Shown: positions 16,518-26,040, counted from the stretch's first letter. The stretch is DNA of 33,345 bases from an uncultured Lachnospiraceae bacterium (GCA_947629525.1 CANREB010000031.1:1-33345), one strand, 5' to 3'. Notes: generated from the sequence alone by a model not told the origin. Numbers and translations: made by a program.

Positions 16518-17806
16518 GGATAGTAACATTGAACGGCAGCACTAAGCGGAATTTGCTTGAAACACTGCTGAAACGAAGTACAAATGACTATGGCGAGTAT
16601 GAGAAGACCGTTGACGGCATTATTTCCGATGTGAAACAAAGGAAAGAAGAAGCACTGTTTGAATACGCGCTTAAATTTGACAAATGCAGCATTGACAGAG
16701 ACAATTTCATAGTGACAAAAGAAGAGATAAAAGCGGCATATGCACAGTTGGACGAGCGCTTTATACAGGTGCTTAAAAATTCCGCTGCCAATATCAGGGA
16801 ATATCATGAAAAGCAAAAGCGCAGCAGTTGGTTTGACGCCAAGCCTGACGGTACGATATTGGGACAGAAGATAACGCCGATGCAGACAGTGGGTGTCTAT
16901 GTGCCCGGAGGGAAGGCGGCTTATCCGTCCACAACTCTTATGAATGTCGTTCCCGCAAAGGTGGCGGGGGTTCAAAACATAATAATGACGACGCCTGCGG
17001 GCGTCGACGGCAAGGTCAATCCCGCAACGCTTGCAGCCGCCGATATCGCGGGAGTTGACGCTATCTACAAGACAGGCGGTGCGCAGGCAATAGCGGCGCT
17101 TGCATACGGTACTGATATGATACCTAAAGTTGACAAGATCGTCGGTCCCGGCAATATTTTTGTCGCACTTGCAAAACGAGCCGTGTACGGACATGTGAGC
17201 ATCGACTCTATCGCGGGGCCTTCGGAAATTCTGGTGCTTGCGGATAGCAGCGCAACGCCAAGATATGTAGCTGCCGATCTGCTTTCACAGGCAGAGCACG
17301 ATGAACTTGCATCGGCTATACTTATAACTACAAGTATGGAACTTGCCGAAAAAGTTTCCGATGAAGTAGAGCGTTTTGTAAACATGCTTGAACGGAAAGA
17401 AATCATCCAAAAATCGCTTGACAATTACGGTTATATACTCGTGGCTTCCAACATGGATGAGGCTGTTGACGCCGCCAATGAGATTGCTTCCGAGCATCTT
17501 GAGATATTGACTGAAAATCCGTTTGATATTATGACGAAAATAAGAAACGCGGGCGCTATTTTCTTAGGCGAATATTCGTCGGAACCGCTTGGGGATTATT
17601 ATGCAGGTCCTAACCATGTACTGCCTACAAACGGGACGGCAAAGTTTTTTTCGCCGCTCAATGTGGATGATTATGTCAAGAAATCAAGCATTATCTCATA
17701 TTCAAGGGAAGCGCTTGAAAAAGTACATAAAGATATCGAAATTTTTGCCGAGCATGAGGGATTGACGGCACACGCGAACTCGATCCGCGTCAGATTTGAA
17801 CAATAA
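16514..17806 (+). CDS. hisD: Histidinol dehydrogenase
   Basis: HisD oxidises L-histidinol to L-histidine in two NAD-linked steps, the last reactions of the pathway. The 430-residue length is typical. Family blocks are [32 protein letters not shown], the zinc/catalytic segment [11 protein letters not shown] followed by [13 protein letters not shown] (Gln and His ligands), SEHLEI and [21 protein letters not shown] lies 5 nt before the start, inside hisG, so expression is translationally coupled. Confidence 0.97.
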   Translation: MRIVTLNGSTKRNLLETLLKRSTNDYGEYEKTVDGIISDVKQRKEEALFEYALKFDKCSIDRDNFIVTKEEIKAAYAQLDERFIQVLKNSAANIREYHEKQKRSSWFDAKPDGTILGQKITPMQTVGVYVPGGKAAYPSTTLMNVVPAKVAGVQNIIMTTPAGVDGKVNPATLAAADIAGVDAIYKTGGAQAIAALAYGTDMIPKVDKIVGPGNIFVALAKRAVYGHVSIDSIAGPSEILVLADSSATPRYVAADLLSQAEHDELASAILITTSMELAEKVSDEVERFVNMLERKEIIQKSLDNYGYILVASNMDEAVDAANEIASEHLEILTENPFDIMTKIRNAGAIFLGEYSSEPLGDYYAGPNHVLPTNGTAKFFSPLNVDDYVKKSSIISYSREALEKVHKDIEIFAEHEGLTAHANSIRVRFEQ

Positions 17807-17838
17807 TAAGTTACTATTAATGAGATAGGAGATTGATA

Positions 17839-18432
17839 ATGAAAAAAGAAAGAACAGCAAAACTGACAAGAAACACTAAGGAAACACAGATAGAAGCAGA
17901 ACTTAATATTGACGGTACAGGTAAATCAAACGTTGATACAGGTATCGGATTTTTCAACCATATGCTTGAGGGATTTGCAAAGCATGGATTTTTTGACCTT
18001 AATATATCGATATGCGGCGATCTGTATGTGGACGGACATCACACTGTCGAAGACGGCGGCATAGTCATCGGACAGGCAATCAGAGAAGCGCTTGGCGATA
18101 AAAAAGGAATAAAGAGATACGGTAATTTCATTCTGCCCATGGATGACGCGCTGGCACTTTGCGCCGTCGATCTTTGCGGGCGTCCGTATTTAAAGTTTGA
18201 CTGTGAATTTGACCATGAAATGGTAGGGGATCTTGACACCTCGCTTGTAAAAGAATTTTTCTATGCGCTCTCGTATAATGCCGGAATGAACATACATATC
18301 AAAGTTATTCACGGCGAGAACGATCATCATATAATAGAAGCCATTTTCAAGGCGTTTGCCAAAGCGCTTGACGAGGCTGTTTCATATGACGAAAGGATTG
18401 CCGATGTACTCTCAACAAAGGGAAGCCTGTAA
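17839..18432 (+). CDS. hisB: Imidazoleglycerol-phosphate dehydratase
   Basis: HisB is a manganese enzyme that dehydrates imidazole glycerol phosphate to imidazole acetol phosphate. The 197-residue monofunctional form (no phosphatase domain) has the metal-binding motifs FFNHMLEGFAKH, DGHHTVEDGG and GENDHHIIEAIFKAFAKAL. The ATG at 17839 lies 7 nt after GGAG; an in-frame TTG at 17833 is rejected. It is the last his gene here: hisC, hisH, hisA, hisF and hisI/E are not in the window. Confidence 0.96.
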   Translation: MKKERTAKLTRNTKETQIEAELNIDGTGKSNVDTGIGFFNHMLEGFAKHGFFDLNISICGDLYVDGHHTVEDGGIVIGQAIREALGDKKGIKRYGNFILPMDDALALCAVDLCGRPYLKFDCEFDHEMVGDLDTSLVKEFFYALSYNAGMNIHIKVIHGENDHHIIEAIFKAFAKALDEAVSYDERIADVLSTKGSL

Positions 18433-18465
18433 CACACAACAACACTGTTAAGAGGAGACAAGACA

Positions 18466-19788
18466 ATGAAATTTACCAGATTTTTCTGTATCCTGCTTGC
18501 AGTCTGCATGCTTTCGGGCGTACCTGTTATAAAGTCTGAGGCTGCCCCGATAGAGCGGGGAATAGACGTATCAAAGTGGCAGGGACCTATCAACTGGGCG
18601 GCTGTAGCGCAGAGCGGAGTGACATTTGCTTTCATAAAAGTCGGAAGCCTTAAAAGCGGAATAGATGATTATTTTTACTATAATATTTTGGCGGCGCAGG
18701 CAGTCGGGATAAAGACAGGCGTGTACATATATTCATATGCGACAAGCGTTGAACAGGTTGCTACGGAGGCGCAGTTTGTAATCAACGCCCTACAGAATGT
18801 TCAGGTATCATATCCTGTCGTATGGGATATAGAAGACAGCGTACAGCAGGGGCTTACCCCGGATACGCTGTCGCTTATGGCAAATACATTCTGCGCGCTT
18901 ATAGAGGCTGAAGGGTATTACCCGATGGTATATGCCAACAAGAATTGGTTCACAACCAAACTCGGCGTCATTTTATACGATAAGTGGGTCGCACAGTGGG
19001 GAACGGCATGCGAGATCCCCGACGCCTCTGTATGGCAGTACACCAGTTCAGGCTCAGTGCCGGGAATAAACGGAAGAGTCGATCTTGACTATTCGCTTAG
19101 GGATTATTCCACAAGTATCGTAAACACGGGATGGGTCGCGCGAAGAGGATTTCTGTATTATTACATTAACTATAAGATGCAGCGCGGATGGCTTGATTTA
19201 GGGCTTGCAAAATATTATCTCGATCCGATGGGAAGAATGATAACCGGGTGGCTTCCTCTTGCCGACGGTATCTATTATTTACAGCCTGACGGCAAGATGT
19301 CTGTTGGATTTACGCCGGTCGGGGCGGGACTGTATTATTTTGGCACAGACGGCAAAATGCAGACGGGATTTCAGGCTATTAACGGTCTGCAGTATTATTT
19401 CGCGGCAGACGGCGCTATGTGTACAGGGCTTGTTGATTTCCCCGACGGAAAGCGTTTTTTTGCGGCGGACGGTCATATGATGACAGGGCTTTGTGCGATA
19501 GGCGGCAAATCTTATTATTTTGACGCAAACGGAATTATGCAGTTCGGCAGTCAGAATATCGGCGGATTTACATATCTGTTCGGTGCCGACGGCACTATGT
19601 ATACCGGTTGGTATAATGACGGCATTTCGGCAAAATATTATGACGCGGACGGCCATATGGCGACAGGGCTTGTCACTATCGGAAACAATGTATACTATTT
19701 TGATTTATTGGGTAATATGCAGACAGGACCTGTCGATATCGGCGGTGTAGTTCATCTGTTTGACGTGGACGGTAAAATGATTATATGA
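18466..19788 (+). CDS. Secreted GH25 lysozyme with C-terminal cell-wall-binding repeats
   Basis: A 440-residue muramidase. A signal peptide covers about residues 1-26. The GH25 domain (residues 28-220) has D34 in GIDVSKWQG and the catalytic pair D121 and E123 in VVWDIEDS. Residues 229-440 are about eleven units of roughly 20 residues with the pattern YYF-x2-DG-x-M-x-TG-x4-I-x-G, the choline-binding type of wall-anchoring repeat. A GAGGAG site precedes the ATG. It sits between the his operon and a ribosome/tRNA gene cluster, and its stop overlaps the next ATG (ATGA), an unexpected coupling of a secreted hydrolase to a cytoplasmic radical SAM enzyme. Confidence 0.92.
   Translation: MKFTRFFCILLAVCMLSGVPVIKSEAAPIERGIDVSKWQGPINWAAVAQSGVTFAFIKVGSLKSGIDDYFYYNILAAQAVGIKTGVYIYSYATSVEQVATEAQFVINALQNVQVSYPVVWDIEDSVQQGLTPDTLSLMANTFCALIEAEGYYPMVYANKNWFTTKLGVILYDKWVAQWGTACEIPDASVWQYTSSGSVPGINGRVDLDYSLRDYSTSIVNTGWVARRGFLYYYINYKMQRGWLDLGLAKYYLDPMGRMITGWLPLADGIYYLQPDGKMSVGFTPVGAGLYYFGTDGKMQTGFQAINGLQYYFAADGAMCTGLVDFPDGKRFFAADGHMMTGLCAIGGKSYYFDANGIMQFGSQNIGGFTYLFGADGTMYTGWYNDGISAKYYDADGHMATGLVTIGNNVYYFDLLGNMQTGPVDIGGVVHLFDVDGKMII
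19150..19788 (+). repeat. Degenerate ~60-bp tandem repeats encoding wall-binding modules
   Basis: About eleven successive units of roughly 60 bp encode the GH25 C-terminal repeats. Recurring DNA words are variants of GACGGCAAAATGCAGACGGG and TATTATTTT. The last unit is cut short by the stop codon. Arrays of this kind can change copy number by slippage or recombination. Confidence 0.8.
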
Positions 19789-21659
19789 GAAAACTGGCAT
19801 TAAGCGATGAAATCCTTATGCAGGTCGAAAAGCCTGCGCGTTATATAGGAAATGAAATAAACAGCGTTATGAAAGACGCTTCGGACGTAGACATCAGGTT
19901 TGCCATGTGTTTTCCTGATGTCTATGAGATAGGCATGTCGCACCTTGGCATACAGATAATATATGATATGCTGAACAGATACGAAGATACATGGTGCGAA
20001 CGTGTCTATTCGCCGTGGGTTGACCTTGACGCCGTTATGCGACAAAAAGACATACCGCTGTTTGCGCTTGAGTCACAGGATCCTGTCAGGGACTTTGATT
20101 TTCTCGGTATAACGATACAATACGAAATGTGCTACACAAATATCCTGCAGGTTATCGATTTGGCAAAAATACCGCTTATTGCGGCAGACCGCACTTGGGA
20201 GCATCCGATCGTCATAGGCGGGGGGCCCTGCGCCTACAATCCCGAACCGATAGCGGATTTTTTTGACATCTTCTATATAGGAGAGGGCGAGACACAATAC
20301 CGCCCGCTTCTTGATCTGTACAAGGAATGTCGCAGGCTTGGCGTTTCAAGGGAAGAATTTCTTGCAAAGGCGGCAAAGCTTCCGGGCATGTACGTTCCGC
20401 AGATGTATGAGGTCAGATACAATGACGACGGCACTATTGCGTCATTCTCGCCCAAACGCGGCGATATCCCCGCCAAGGTCGTAAAAGAACTTGTTACAGA
20501 TCTTACCGATACATATTATCCCGAAAAGCCTGTCGTACCGTTCATCAAATGTACACAGGACAGGGTAGTGCTTGAAATACAGCGCGGCTGTATACGCGGG
20601 TGCCGTTTTTGTCAGGCAGGTCAGATTTATCGCCCCGTCAGGGAACGCGATGTCGATATGCTCAAGAAATACGCATTAAAAATGCTTGACAGCACAGGTT
20701 ATGAGGAAATCACACTGAGTTCGCTAAGTTCAAGCGACTATTCAAAACTTGAAGAACTTGTAAATTTCCTGATAGACATCTGTCATGAAAAAAAGGTGAA
20801 CATTTCACTTCCGTCGCTCAGAATAGACGCTTTTTCACTCGATGTAATGGAAAAGATACAGGATATCAAAAAGAGCAGTCTGACTTTTGCACCCGAGGCA
20901 GGAAGCCAGAGACTCAGAGATGTCATCAATAAAGGATTGACCGAGGAAGTCATACTCAATGGGGCGACAATGGCATTCAAAGGCGGGTGGAACCGTGTAA
21001 AACTATATTTTATGTTGGGACTGCCGACCGAAACGGACAACGATATCAGAGAAATCGCGGAACTTGCGAACAAAATAGCAGCGGCGTATTATGAAACTGT
21101 CCCGAAAGAAGAACGCAGCGGAAAGGTTCAGATCGTGGCAAGCACATCATTTTTTGTCCCTAAGCCGTTTACGCCGTTCCAGTGGGCGCCGCAGTGCACA
21201 AAAGAAGAATTTCTTGACAAGGCATACAAAACAAAAAAGGCAATAATGGAACAGCTTAACCAAAAAAGCATCAAGTACAACTGGCATGAGGCTGACGCAA
21301 GCGTTATGGAGGGGATATTTGCAAGAGGCGACAGAAAACTCTGCCGCCCGATACTTGAAGCATATAAAAAGGGCTGTATATTTGACGCGTGGGGGGAGTA
21401 TTACAAGCATGATGTATGGATCGAGACATTTAATGAATGCGGCACAGATATCGGCTTTTATACGACCAGAGAGAGAAATGCTGACGAGATATTCCCGTGG
21501 GATTTCATCGACTGCGGCGTCAGCAGGGAATTTCTGCGGTGTGAATGGGAAAATGCAATGAACGGCAATGTAACGCCAAACTGTAAGGTCAAATGCAGCG
21601 CATGCGGAGCGGCTAAGTTCGGATGCGGCGTGTGCGTTGAAGAAAGGAAAAGCTGCTGA
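19785..21659 (+). CDS. TIGR03960-type B12-binding-domain radical SAM protein
   Basis: A 624-residue protein with an N-terminal cobalamin-binding-like domain (DIRFAMCFPDVYEIGMSHLG, IGGGPCAYNPEPIADFFD) and a radical SAM core with cluster ligands C269, C273 and C276 in RGCIRGCRFC. A C-terminal cysteine cluster (CKVKCSACGAAKFGCGVC) may bind a second metal centre. The family regularly precedes a DUF2344 protein and RNase G in clostridia, exactly as here. The reaction is not known to me; RNA modification is an inference from context. The start overlaps the lysozyme stop. Confidence 0.88.
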   Translation: MRKLALSDEILMQVEKPARYIGNEINSVMKDASDVDIRFAMCFPDVYEIGMSHLGIQIIYDMLNRYEDTWCERVYSPWVDLDAVMRQKDIPLFALESQDPVRDFDFLGITIQYEMCYTNILQVIDLAKIPLIAADRTWEHPIVIGGGPCAYNPEPIADFFDIFYIGEGETQYRPLLDLYKECRRLGVSREEFLAKAAKLPGMYVPQMYEVRYNDDGTIASFSPKRGDIPAKVVKELVTDLTDTYYPEKPVVPFIKCTQDRVVLEIQRGCIRGCRFCQAGQIYRPVRERDVDMLKKYALKMLDSTGYEEITLSSLSSSDYSKLEELVNFLIDICHEKKVNISLPSLRIDAFSLDVMEKIQDIKKSSLTFAPEAGSQRLRDVINKGLTEEVILNGATMAFKGGWNRVKLYFMLGLPTETDNDIREIAELANKIAAAYYETVPKEERSGKVQIVASTSFFVPKPFTPFQWAPQCTKEEFLDKAYKTKKAIMEQLNQKSIKYNWHEADASVMEGIFARGDRKLCRPILEAYKKGCIFDAWGEYYKHDVWIETFNECGTDIGFYTTRERNADEIFPWDFIDCGVSREFLRCEWENAMNGNVTPNCKVKCSACGAAKFGCGVCVEERKSC

Positions 21660-22366
21660 TGAAACTGCGTATAAAATTCTCAAAGCATGGAGTCCTTAAA
21701 TTCATAGGTCATCTTGATGTTATGCGGTATTTTCAAAAAGCGATAAGACGCGCGGGTATCGATATCGCATATTCGTCGGGATTCAGCCCGCATCAGGTCA
21801 TGTCGTTTGCAGCGCCGCTCGGCGTAGGACTTGAAAGCAACGGCGAATATATGGATATAGAAGTAAATTCGCTTACAAGTTCCCAACAGGTAATGGACGC
21901 GCTTAACGGACAGATGGCAGACGGAATAAGAGTGCTTGAAGTAAAACTTCTCGGCGACAATTCGGGCAATGCCATGGCAAGCGTTGCCGCCGCGTCGTAT
22001 TCGATACGTTTCAGGGAAGGGCACAGACCGCAGTTTCTAAGCGCCGAGAGTTTGAATGACTTTTGCGGTCAACAGGAAATAACCGTGACAAAGAAAACAA
22101 AACGCAGCGAAGCGGTATTCGATATGAAGCCGTATATATACGGGCTGAGTCTGGATGAAGACGGCAGTACCATACATCTTACCGTTGACGCAAGCAGTGC
22201 AAACAATCTGAAACCTTCTCTTGTAATGAAAGCATATTTTGAGATGAACGGCAGTATACCTGACGACAATGCACTGCTGATAACAAGGGAAGAAACATAT
22301 CTTAATATCGGAAATGACATACAGCCTGATTTTAAACCGCTCGGATATATTGGGAGTGACTATTGA
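21659..22366 (+). CDS. TIGR03936/DUF2344 family protein
   Basis: A 235-residue protein whose N-terminus (KLRIKFSKHGVLKFIGHLDV) and ARRAGIDIAYSSGFSPHQVM-like segment match DUF2344, the usual partner of TIGR03960 radical SAM proteins (some species fuse the two). It starts on the last base of the upstream stop (TGATG), with AAGGAAA upstream, indicating coupled translation and a probable shared function. No catalytic residues can be named. Confidence 0.87.
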   Translation: MKLRIKFSKHGVLKFIGHLDVMRYFQKAIRRAGIDIAYSSGFSPHQVMSFAAPLGVGLESNGEYMDIEVNSLTSSQQVMDALNGQMADGIRVLEVKLLGDNSGNAMASVAAASYSIRFREGHRPQFLSAESLNDFCGQQEITVTKKTKRSEAVFDMKPYIYGLSLDEDGSTIHLTVDASSANNLKPSLVMKAYFEMNGSIPDDNALLITREETYLNIGNDIQPDFKPLGYIGSDY

Positions 22367-23607
22367 TGATCGAACGCAAATATATATTGACAAGATATAT
22401 GGACGGGATTTTGTCATTCACGCTTGATACGAAGTCAAACCGCCTTACGTCAATAACTTTCAGTGAAGACTGCGTACAGGAAGACGGCATAAATATCGGA
22501 GATATTTTTATCGCCAAGGTCAAAAATGTTGTAAAAAACATTAACGCCGCTTTTATAGAGTACGCGGATAAAAAGACAGGCTATCTGTCGCTTGAAAACA
22601 CATATGAGCCGATAATAACGAACCGTACATACGATGGAAGGGTCGTTGCGGGAGATGAGATAATCGTACAACTTGAAAAAGAAGCCGTGCGTACAAAAGA
22701 GCCTGTCTTTACGACAAATCTGTCGTTAGCGGGAAAATACTGCGTGATAACGAGCGGAAAGCTTGAAAAAGGCGTATCAAAGAAATGCACCAAGTCGGAA
22801 AAAGAATGTCTGCTTGCGCTCATACCCGACAATATAAAATACGGTGTCGTAGTCCGCACAAACGCCGCGTCGCTCTTGGACAGTGAGGGCGGCATACTTA
22901 AAGAGGAATGTGCCAATCTCTGCGCTCTGATGGATAAACTGCTTCATGAAAAGATCCACAGGACATGTTACAGCCGCATATACAAAGTACCGCCTCTGTA
23001 TTTTACGGCACTGCGGGACGATGGCAGCCTGATGCACAACAGCGGAGAATGTCAGATCATCACAGATGATGCGCAGCTTTATGATGAACTTAAAGAATTT
23101 GTCTCATTAAACATGCCTGAAAATCTTCCGTATACCGTTTTGTATGATGACAGTTCTTATCCTCTGCAAAAACTGTACAGTGTGGAAACAAAACTAAAAG
23201 AACTCACTTCGCCTACAGTATGGTTAAGATCAGGCGCATATCTTGTGATAGAAAAGACAGAGGCTATGTACGTCATCGATGTCAATTCGGGTAAAAATAT
23301 AGTAAAGCGCGAAAATCAGGAGTACATCTACAATATTAACTGTGAAGCGGCGGAAGAGATAATACGCCAGATGCGGCTGCGAAATCTTTCGGGCATAATA
23401 ATGGTCGATTTTATAAATATGGGAAAAGAACATCAGGAAAAGCTTTTGCAGAAGCTTAAAATGCTTGCGTCAAAAGAACATATACTTACAACGATAGTAG
23501 ATATCACGCCGCTTGGCATCGTGGAGATAACAAGAAAAAAGACGACAAAATCACTCAGCGAACAGTTGAAGATCCAAAAAGTAAAAATGTTTGATATAAA
23601 AGCTTGA
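22366..23607 (+). CDS. rng: Ribonuclease G/E family endoribonuclease
   Basis: A 413-residue RNase E/G catalytic protein acting in RNA processing or decay. An S1-like domain spans residues 38-80 (NIGDIFIAKVKNVVKNINAA). The DNase I-like catalytic region has D305 (YVIDVNSGK) and D348 (IIMVDFINM), close in position to the two magnesium-binding aspartates of E. coli RNase E. The chain ends soon after, without the zinc-link CPxC and small domain of longer members. ATG 22366 overlaps the previous stop and has GGGAG 9 nt upstream. Its own TGA stop lies inside the -35 box of the rplU promoter. Confidence 0.9.
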   Translation: MIERKYILTRYMDGILSFTLDTKSNRLTSITFSEDCVQEDGINIGDIFIAKVKNVVKNINAAFIEYADKKTGYLSLENTYEPIITNRTYDGRVVAGDEIIVQLEKEAVRTKEPVFTTNLSLAGKYCVITSGKLEKGVSKKCTKSEKECLLALIPDNIKYGVVVRTNAASLLDSEGGILKEECANLCALMDKLLHEKIHRTCYSRIYKVPPLYFTALRDDGSLMHNSGECQIITDDAQLYDELKEFVSLNMPENLPYTVLYDDSSYPLQKLYSVETKLKELTSPTVWLRSGAYLVIEKTEAMYVIDVNSGKNIVKRENQEYIYNINCEAAEEIIRQMRLRNLSGIIMVDFINMGKEHQEKLLQKLKMLASKEHILTTIVDITPLGIVEITRKKTTKSLSEQLKIQKVKMFDIKA

Positions 23608-23632
23608 CTTTTGACGGTTTGAATGTTAGTAT
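23604..23632 (+). promoter_or_regulatory. Promoter for rplU-prp-rpmA
   Basis: TTGACT (23604-23609), a 17-bp spacer and TAGTAT (23627-23632), with a TGn extension before the -10 box. The -35 box contains the rng stop codon. Confidence 0.6.
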
Positions 23633-23638
23633 ATATGA

Positions 23639-23720
23639 GTATGCCGCATAATAAGGTAGAAGTATACATACAAAATATGTATCACCAAAGTTAGCGAGTA
23701 ATTATTTTAGGAGGTGCAAT
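23639..23720 (+). promoter_or_regulatory. Leader of the rplU operon with a small hairpin
   Basis: About 80 nt lie between the predicted start of transcription and rplU. It contains a perfect 7-bp stem, ATACATA (23664-23670) with TATGTAT (23676-23682), around a 5-nt loop, then AGGAGGTG before the start codon. Firmicute rplU operons are known to have an L21-binding leader of similar length; whether this folds the same way cannot be confirmed by eye. Confidence 0.4.
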
Positions 23721-24026
23721 ATGTACGCAATTATTGCAACAGGTGGAAAGCAGTACAAGGTTTCCGAGGGAGATGTCATCCGCATTGAGAAGCTTGACGC
23801 AGAAGACGGAAGCACTGTAACTTTTGATCAGGTTATCGCTGTTAGCAATGATTCTCTTAAGGTAGGCGCTGATGTTGCCAACTCTACTGTTACAGCCACA
23901 GTACTCGGACAGGGAAGAGGTAAGAAGATCATCGTTTATAAGTATAAGAGAAAGACAGGCTATCACAAGAAAAACGGTCATAGACAAGCATACACGGAAG
24001 TTAAGATTGATAAGATCAACGCTTAA
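23721..24026 (+). CDS. rplU: 50S ribosomal protein L21
   Basis: A 101-residue ribosomal protein that binds 23S rRNA. The N-terminus [20 protein letters not shown] and the C-terminal [20 protein letters not shown] are the family signatures, and the length is normal. AGGAGGTG precedes the ATG. First gene of the L21-Prp-L27 trio. Confidence 0.98.
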   Translation: MYAIIATGGKQYKVSEGDVIRIEKLDAEDGSTVTFDQVIAVSNDSLKVGADVANSTVTATVLGQGRGKKIIVYKYKRKTGYHKKNGHRQAYTEVKIDKINA

Positions 24027-24029
24027 TAT

Positions 24030-24359
24030 ATGACTACGGTTACAATTTATAAATCCAATGATAACAGTTATAAACGCTTTACCTGTGCAGGACATTCGGG
24101 GTACGGCAAAGCAGGAAACGACATTGTGTGCGCATCGGTATCGATGCTCGTCATCAATACGATCAATGCCCTTGAAGCTGTTACCGCAGAAGAGATAGAT
24201 GTCGAGTCCGATGAGGATAAAGGATTTATCGGCTGCAGGTTCAAAAAAGAGTTAAACAGTGGTTCAAAGGTTCTGATGGACGCAATGGTATTGGGTTTGC
24301 AGACTGTTGAAGAACAATACGGCAGCAAATATTTAAACCTGAAATTTAAGGAGGTGTAA
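24030..24359 (+). CDS. prp: Ribosomal-processing cysteine protease Prp
   Basis: Prp removes the N-terminal extension of ribosomal protein L27. The 109-residue protein carries the catalytic pair H22 (AGHSGYGKAG) and C34 (NDIVCASVSML). It lies 3 bp after rplU and 3 bp before rpmA, whose product carries the matching cleavage site. There is no strong ribosome site of its own, so coupling to rplU is likely. Confidence 0.94.
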   Translation: MTTVTIYKSNDNSYKRFTCAGHSGYGKAGNDIVCASVSMLVINTINALEAVTAEEIDVESDEDKGFIGCRFKKELNSGSKVLMDAMVLGLQTVEEQYGSKYLNLKFKEV

Positions 24360-24362
24360 AGT

Positions 24363-24650
24363 ATGATGAAGTTAAACCTTCAGTTTTTCGCTCATAAAAA
24401 GGGTGTTGGTTCTACAAAGAACGGCAGGGATTCAGAGTCAAAGAGATTAGGTGCCAAGAGAGCAGATGGTCAGTTCGTAAAAGCAGGCAACGTTTTATAC
24501 AAACAGCGCGGAACAAAAATTCATCCGGGTGTTAATGTCGGCAGAGGCGGCGACGATACATTATTCGCATTGGTAGACGGTGTCCTCAGATTCGAGAGAA
24601 AAGGCAGAGACAAAAAACAGGCTTCTGTTTATCCTGTAGAGGCGAAATAA
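24363..24650 (+). CDS. rpmA: 50S ribosomal protein L27 (precursor with N-terminal extension)
   Basis: A 95-residue protein near the peptidyl-transferase centre. The N-terminus [14 protein letters not shown] contains the Firmicute Prp cleavage motif, so mature L27 should begin at AHKKG after removal of nine residues. [20 protein letters not shown] is the family signature. The first of two adjacent ATGs is chosen because AGGAGGTG is 8 nt upstream and the length of the extension then matches Bacillus. Confidence 0.98.
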   Translation: MMKLNLQFFAHKKGVGSTKNGRDSESKRLGAKRADGQFVKAGNVLYKQRGTKIHPGVNVGRGGDDTLFALVDGVLRFERKGRDKKQASVYPVEAK

Positions 24651-24673
24651 GACGTATACTTCTAACGAATTTT

Positions 24674-24702
24674 AAGGCTTCAGGCACTACCTGAAGCCTT
24701 TT
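24674..24702 (+). terminator. Hairpin between rpmA and obgE
   Basis: A perfect 11-bp stem (AAGGCTTCAGG with CCTGAAGCCTT) closes a 5-nt loop and is followed by only TT. The short U-run suggests partial termination, reducing rather than stopping read-through into obgE. Confidence 0.6.
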
Positions 24703-24730
24703 CGCATAAATTCAGAAAGGTTGATAATCA

Positions 24731-26023
24731 ATGTTTGCAGACAGAGCAAAAATATACGTCAGAAGCGGTAAGGGCGGCGACGGACATGTATCATTTCGAC
24801 GTGAGAAGTATGTCCCGAACGGCGGACCTGACGGCGGCGACGGCGGCAGGGGCGGCAGCGTTATCTTTGAAGTGGATGAAGGCTTAAACACGCTTACCGA
24901 TTTCAGGCACATCAGAAAGTATTGCGCACAAGACGGTGAAAACGGAAGCCAGAAGAACCGGCGCGGCAAAAACGGCAATGACATTATCATCAAAGTCCCG
25001 GAAGGCACTGTTATAAAAGAATTTGAGTCAGGCAAAGTCATCGCTGACATGTCGGGCGCTAATAAAAGACAGGTACTTATAACAGGCGGCAGAGGCGGCA
25101 ACGGCAATCAGCATTATGCAACGGCAACAATGCAGGCGCCTAAATATGCACAGCCCGGGCAGCCCTCAAAAGAATTAAATCTGCTGCTTGAACTGAAAGT
25201 AATAGCAGATGTGGGACTTGTAGGTTTTCCGAATGTCGGCAAATCAACTCTGCTTTCACGTGTGACCAATGCAAGACCAAAGATCGCCGACTACCATTTT
25301 ACAACACTCAACCCCAATTTGGGGGTAGTTGATTTGGAAAACGGCAAGGGATTTGTGATTGCAGATATCCCGGGGCTTATTGAAGGAGCGTCGGAGGGCG
25401 TAGGATTGGGATATGAATTTCTGCGCCATATTGAACGCACAAAGGTACTTATACATCTTGTGGACGCAGCTTCCACAGAGGGAAGAGACCCGGTTGCGGA
25501 CATCTATGCGATAAACAAAGAGCTTGAAACATATAATGAAGAAATTGCCAAAAGACCGCAGGTAATAGCGGCAAATAAAATAGACGCCATATATTCCGAC
25601 GGCGGAGAAGACCCTGTTCAGAAAATACGTGATGAATTTGAACCAAAGGGCATCAAGGTATTCCCTATTTCCGCTGTTTCGGGTCAGGGGCTTAAAGAGC
25701 TGCTGTATTACGTGCACGGTCTTCTTGAACAGATAAATGAACCGCCTACAATATTTGAACAGGAATTTGATCCCGAAGTCGATATTGTCACAGGCACGGA
25801 ACCGTATACGGTTGAATACGATGACAAAACGCAGGAATATGTTATCGAAGGACCCCGCATCGAAAAAATGCTTGGATATACAAATATCGATTCAGAGCGC
25901 GGATTTATATTCTTCCAAAAATTCCTGAAAGACAACGGTATACTGGATGAGCTTGAAGGGCTTGGCATTCAGGAGGGAGATACGGTGCGTATGTACGGTC
26001 TTGCCTTCAGCTACTACAAATAA
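24731..26023 (+). CDS. obgE: GTPase Obg (CgtA)
   Basis: A 430-residue GTPase involved in late 50S assembly and the stringent response. The glycine-rich Obg domain (residues 1-158; GGPDGGDGGRGGSV, GGRGGNGN) is followed by the G domain with the P-loop from G165 (GFPNVGKST), DIPGLIEGAS and ANKID. A C-terminal OCT domain lies at about 345-425 (the C-terminal extension found in Gram-positive Obg). It follows L21-L27, the classical location. Confidence 0.97.
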   Translation: MFADRAKIYVRSGKGGDGHVSFRREKYVPNGGPDGGDGGRGGSVIFEVDEGLNTLTDFRHIRKYCAQDGENGSQKNRRGKNGNDIIIKVPEGTVIKEFESGKVIADMSGANKRQVLITGGRGGNGNQHYATATMQAPKYAQPGQPSKELNLLLELKVIADVGLVGFPNVGKSTLLSRVTNARPKIADYHFTTLNPNLGVVDLENGKGFVIADIPGLIEGASEGVGLGYEFLRHIERTKVLIHLVDAASTEGRDPVADIYAINKELETYNEEIAKRPQVIAANKIDAIYSDGGEDPVQKIRDEFEPKGIKVFPISAVSGQGLKELLYYVHGLLEQINEPPTIFEQEFDPEVDIVTGTEPYTVEYDDKTQEYVIEGPRIEKMLGYTNIDSERGFIFFQKFLKDNGILDELEGLGIQEGDTVRMYGLAFSYYK

Positions 26024-26040
26024 AGGAGAAGAATTGGGAA

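Noticed and set aside
16448..17194. 248-codon minus-strand frame
   Set aside because: It is antisense to hisG/hisD, with a Cys/His/Arg-rich translation and no family resemblance.
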